64,000 nt of DNA from Xanthomonas sp. NCPPB 1128. Its GTDB lineage: Bacteria > Pseudomonadota > Gammaproteobacteria > Xanthomonadales > Xanthomonadaceae. The notes under the pieces are model-generated. The model did no database searches, was not told the origin of the DNA, and saw only the letters and a list, made by a program, of their open reading frames with translations. The DNA lies in the NCBI RefSeq assembly GCF_001043115.1, contig NZ_LFME01000032.1:1-64000 (forward strand). The letters are read 5' to 3'. Each line of letters begins with the position of its first letter. The stretch's first letter is position 1. Below are positions 63,435 to 64,000 of the stretch, in pieces. The translations under genes were made by a program, and so were the position numbers.

Positions 63435-64000
63435 ATGCGTATCGGTGTCCTTACATCGATGATCGTCGCGGCGGCCCTCGTGGCCGCCGCGCCGGCTCAT
63501 GCGCAGCGCGCAAGCCTGGCCGACCGCGTTTCCGCGCTCGAGCAGCAGGCCATGAATTCCCAGGCCAACACCGACATCCTGAACCAGCTCAACCAGCTGC
63601 GGACCCAGATGCAGTCGATGGAGGCCACGATCGAACAACTGCAGCATAGCAACGACCAGCTCAAGCAGCAGATCAAGGACCAGTACCTGGACCTGGATGG
63701 CCGCGTGGGCCGGCTCGAGAGTGGTGCAGGGGCGACGCCGCCGTTGCCGCCGGCCAATGGTGCCGCACCGGCTGTCGCGCCGGCTGCGCCCGCAGGTAAG
63801 CCGTCCGCCGTCGCCGAGCCGCCACCGTCGGTGCACGGCGATGCCGGCACGCTCGCCGCCGCCGGCGATGAGCGCGCCGCCTACAACGTCGCCTTCGATG
63901 CCCTGAAGGCGGGCAAGTACGCCGATTCGGCGAACCTGTTCCAGAACTTCCTGCAGGCCTACCCGAACGGCGTGTACGCGCCGAACGCGCTGTACTGGCT
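63435..64000 (+). CDS. cpoB: Cell division coordinator CpoB (YbgF), 3' truncated by window
   Basis: The open frame runs from ATG 63435 to the window end (188 codons, incomplete). Signal peptide LTSMIVAAALVAAAPAHAQ; a trimerising coiled coil about 28-95 (LADRVSALEQQAMNSQANTD, then LEQ/QLKQQIKDQYLDLDGRV). An Ala/Pro-rich linker about 96-135 follows, then the beginning of TPR repeats (AAYNVAFDALKAGKYADSAN). CpoB couples peptidoglycan synthesis to Tol-driven constriction. It starts 6 bases after the pal stop, as usual. Confidence 0.93.
   Translation, partial: MRIGVLTSMIVAAALVAAAPAHAQRASLADRVSALEQQAMNSQANTDILNQLNQLRTQMQSMEATIEQLQHSNDQLKQQIKDQYLDLDGRVGRLESGAGATPPLPPANGAAPAVAPAAPAGKPSAVAEPPPSVHGDAGTLAAAGDERAAYNVAFDALKAGKYADSANLFQNFLQAYPNGVYAPNALYW

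Overview
The window is high-GC gammaproteobacterial chromosome, most likely Xanthomonas (Xanthomonadaceae). Three things point there: the gene order yebC-ruvC-ruvA-kup-ruvB-ybgC-tolQRAB-pal-cpoB, a xanthoferrin/vibrioferrin-type siderophore locus (xss/xsu), and many TonB-dependent receptors. Dispersed 'GTAGGAGCGGCTTCAGCCGCGAC' inverted repeats and G-rich GGGATT intergenic repeats fit as well. The species cannot be fixed from this sequence. No rRNA, tRNA, CRISPR array, prophage or intact insertion sequence was found.

Layout. 0-12.5 kb: an acetyltransferase, an NCS2-type permease, a DUF3014 protein, a glutathione transferase, clpB behind a good sigma-32 promoter, a small ribbon-helix-helix/membrane-protein pair, an O-acetylhomoserine sulfhydrylase, an AraC regulator divergent from a fosmidomycin-resistance-type exporter, and a sterol-desaturase-family enzyme. 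12.5-23.7 kb: a tandem intergenic repeat, psiF, then a seven-gene minus-strand siderophore locus. It runs aldolase, TonB receptor, ATP-grasp ligase, NIS synthetase, MFS exporter, NIS synthetase, decarboxylase, and has a recognisable Fur box upstream of the first gene.

23.8-39.8 kb: a YbaL-type antiporter, an orphan MASE1 sensor with a decayed kinase domain, a secreted orphan protein, three consecutive paralogous TonB-dependent receptors of nearly equal length, an ABC-F ATPase and a YcxB-like protein. 40-49.5 kb: an ampR-like regulator with an in-frame amber stop in its DNA-binding domain, divergent from an intact Tat-exported class A beta-lactamase; then an alpha/beta hydrolase, a Tat-exported phospholipase C, a CPA2 antiporter, an FmdB-type zinc-ribbon protein and a DUF3011 protein.

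49.5-64 kb: aspS, small genes including an I78 peptidase-inhibitor lipoprotein, then Holliday-junction processing (ruvC, ruvA, ruvB, with kup between) and the Tol-Pal envelope system, ending inside cpoB. G-rich repeat elements sit at almost every junction of this last cluster, and parts of them are translated into the ends of RuvC, RuvB and YbgC. The same repeat supplies the C-terminal ends of the phospholipase C and the sterol desaturase. This, the ampR amber codon, the small RHH/membrane operon and the receptor array with its 16-bp palindrome are the points most worth a second look.
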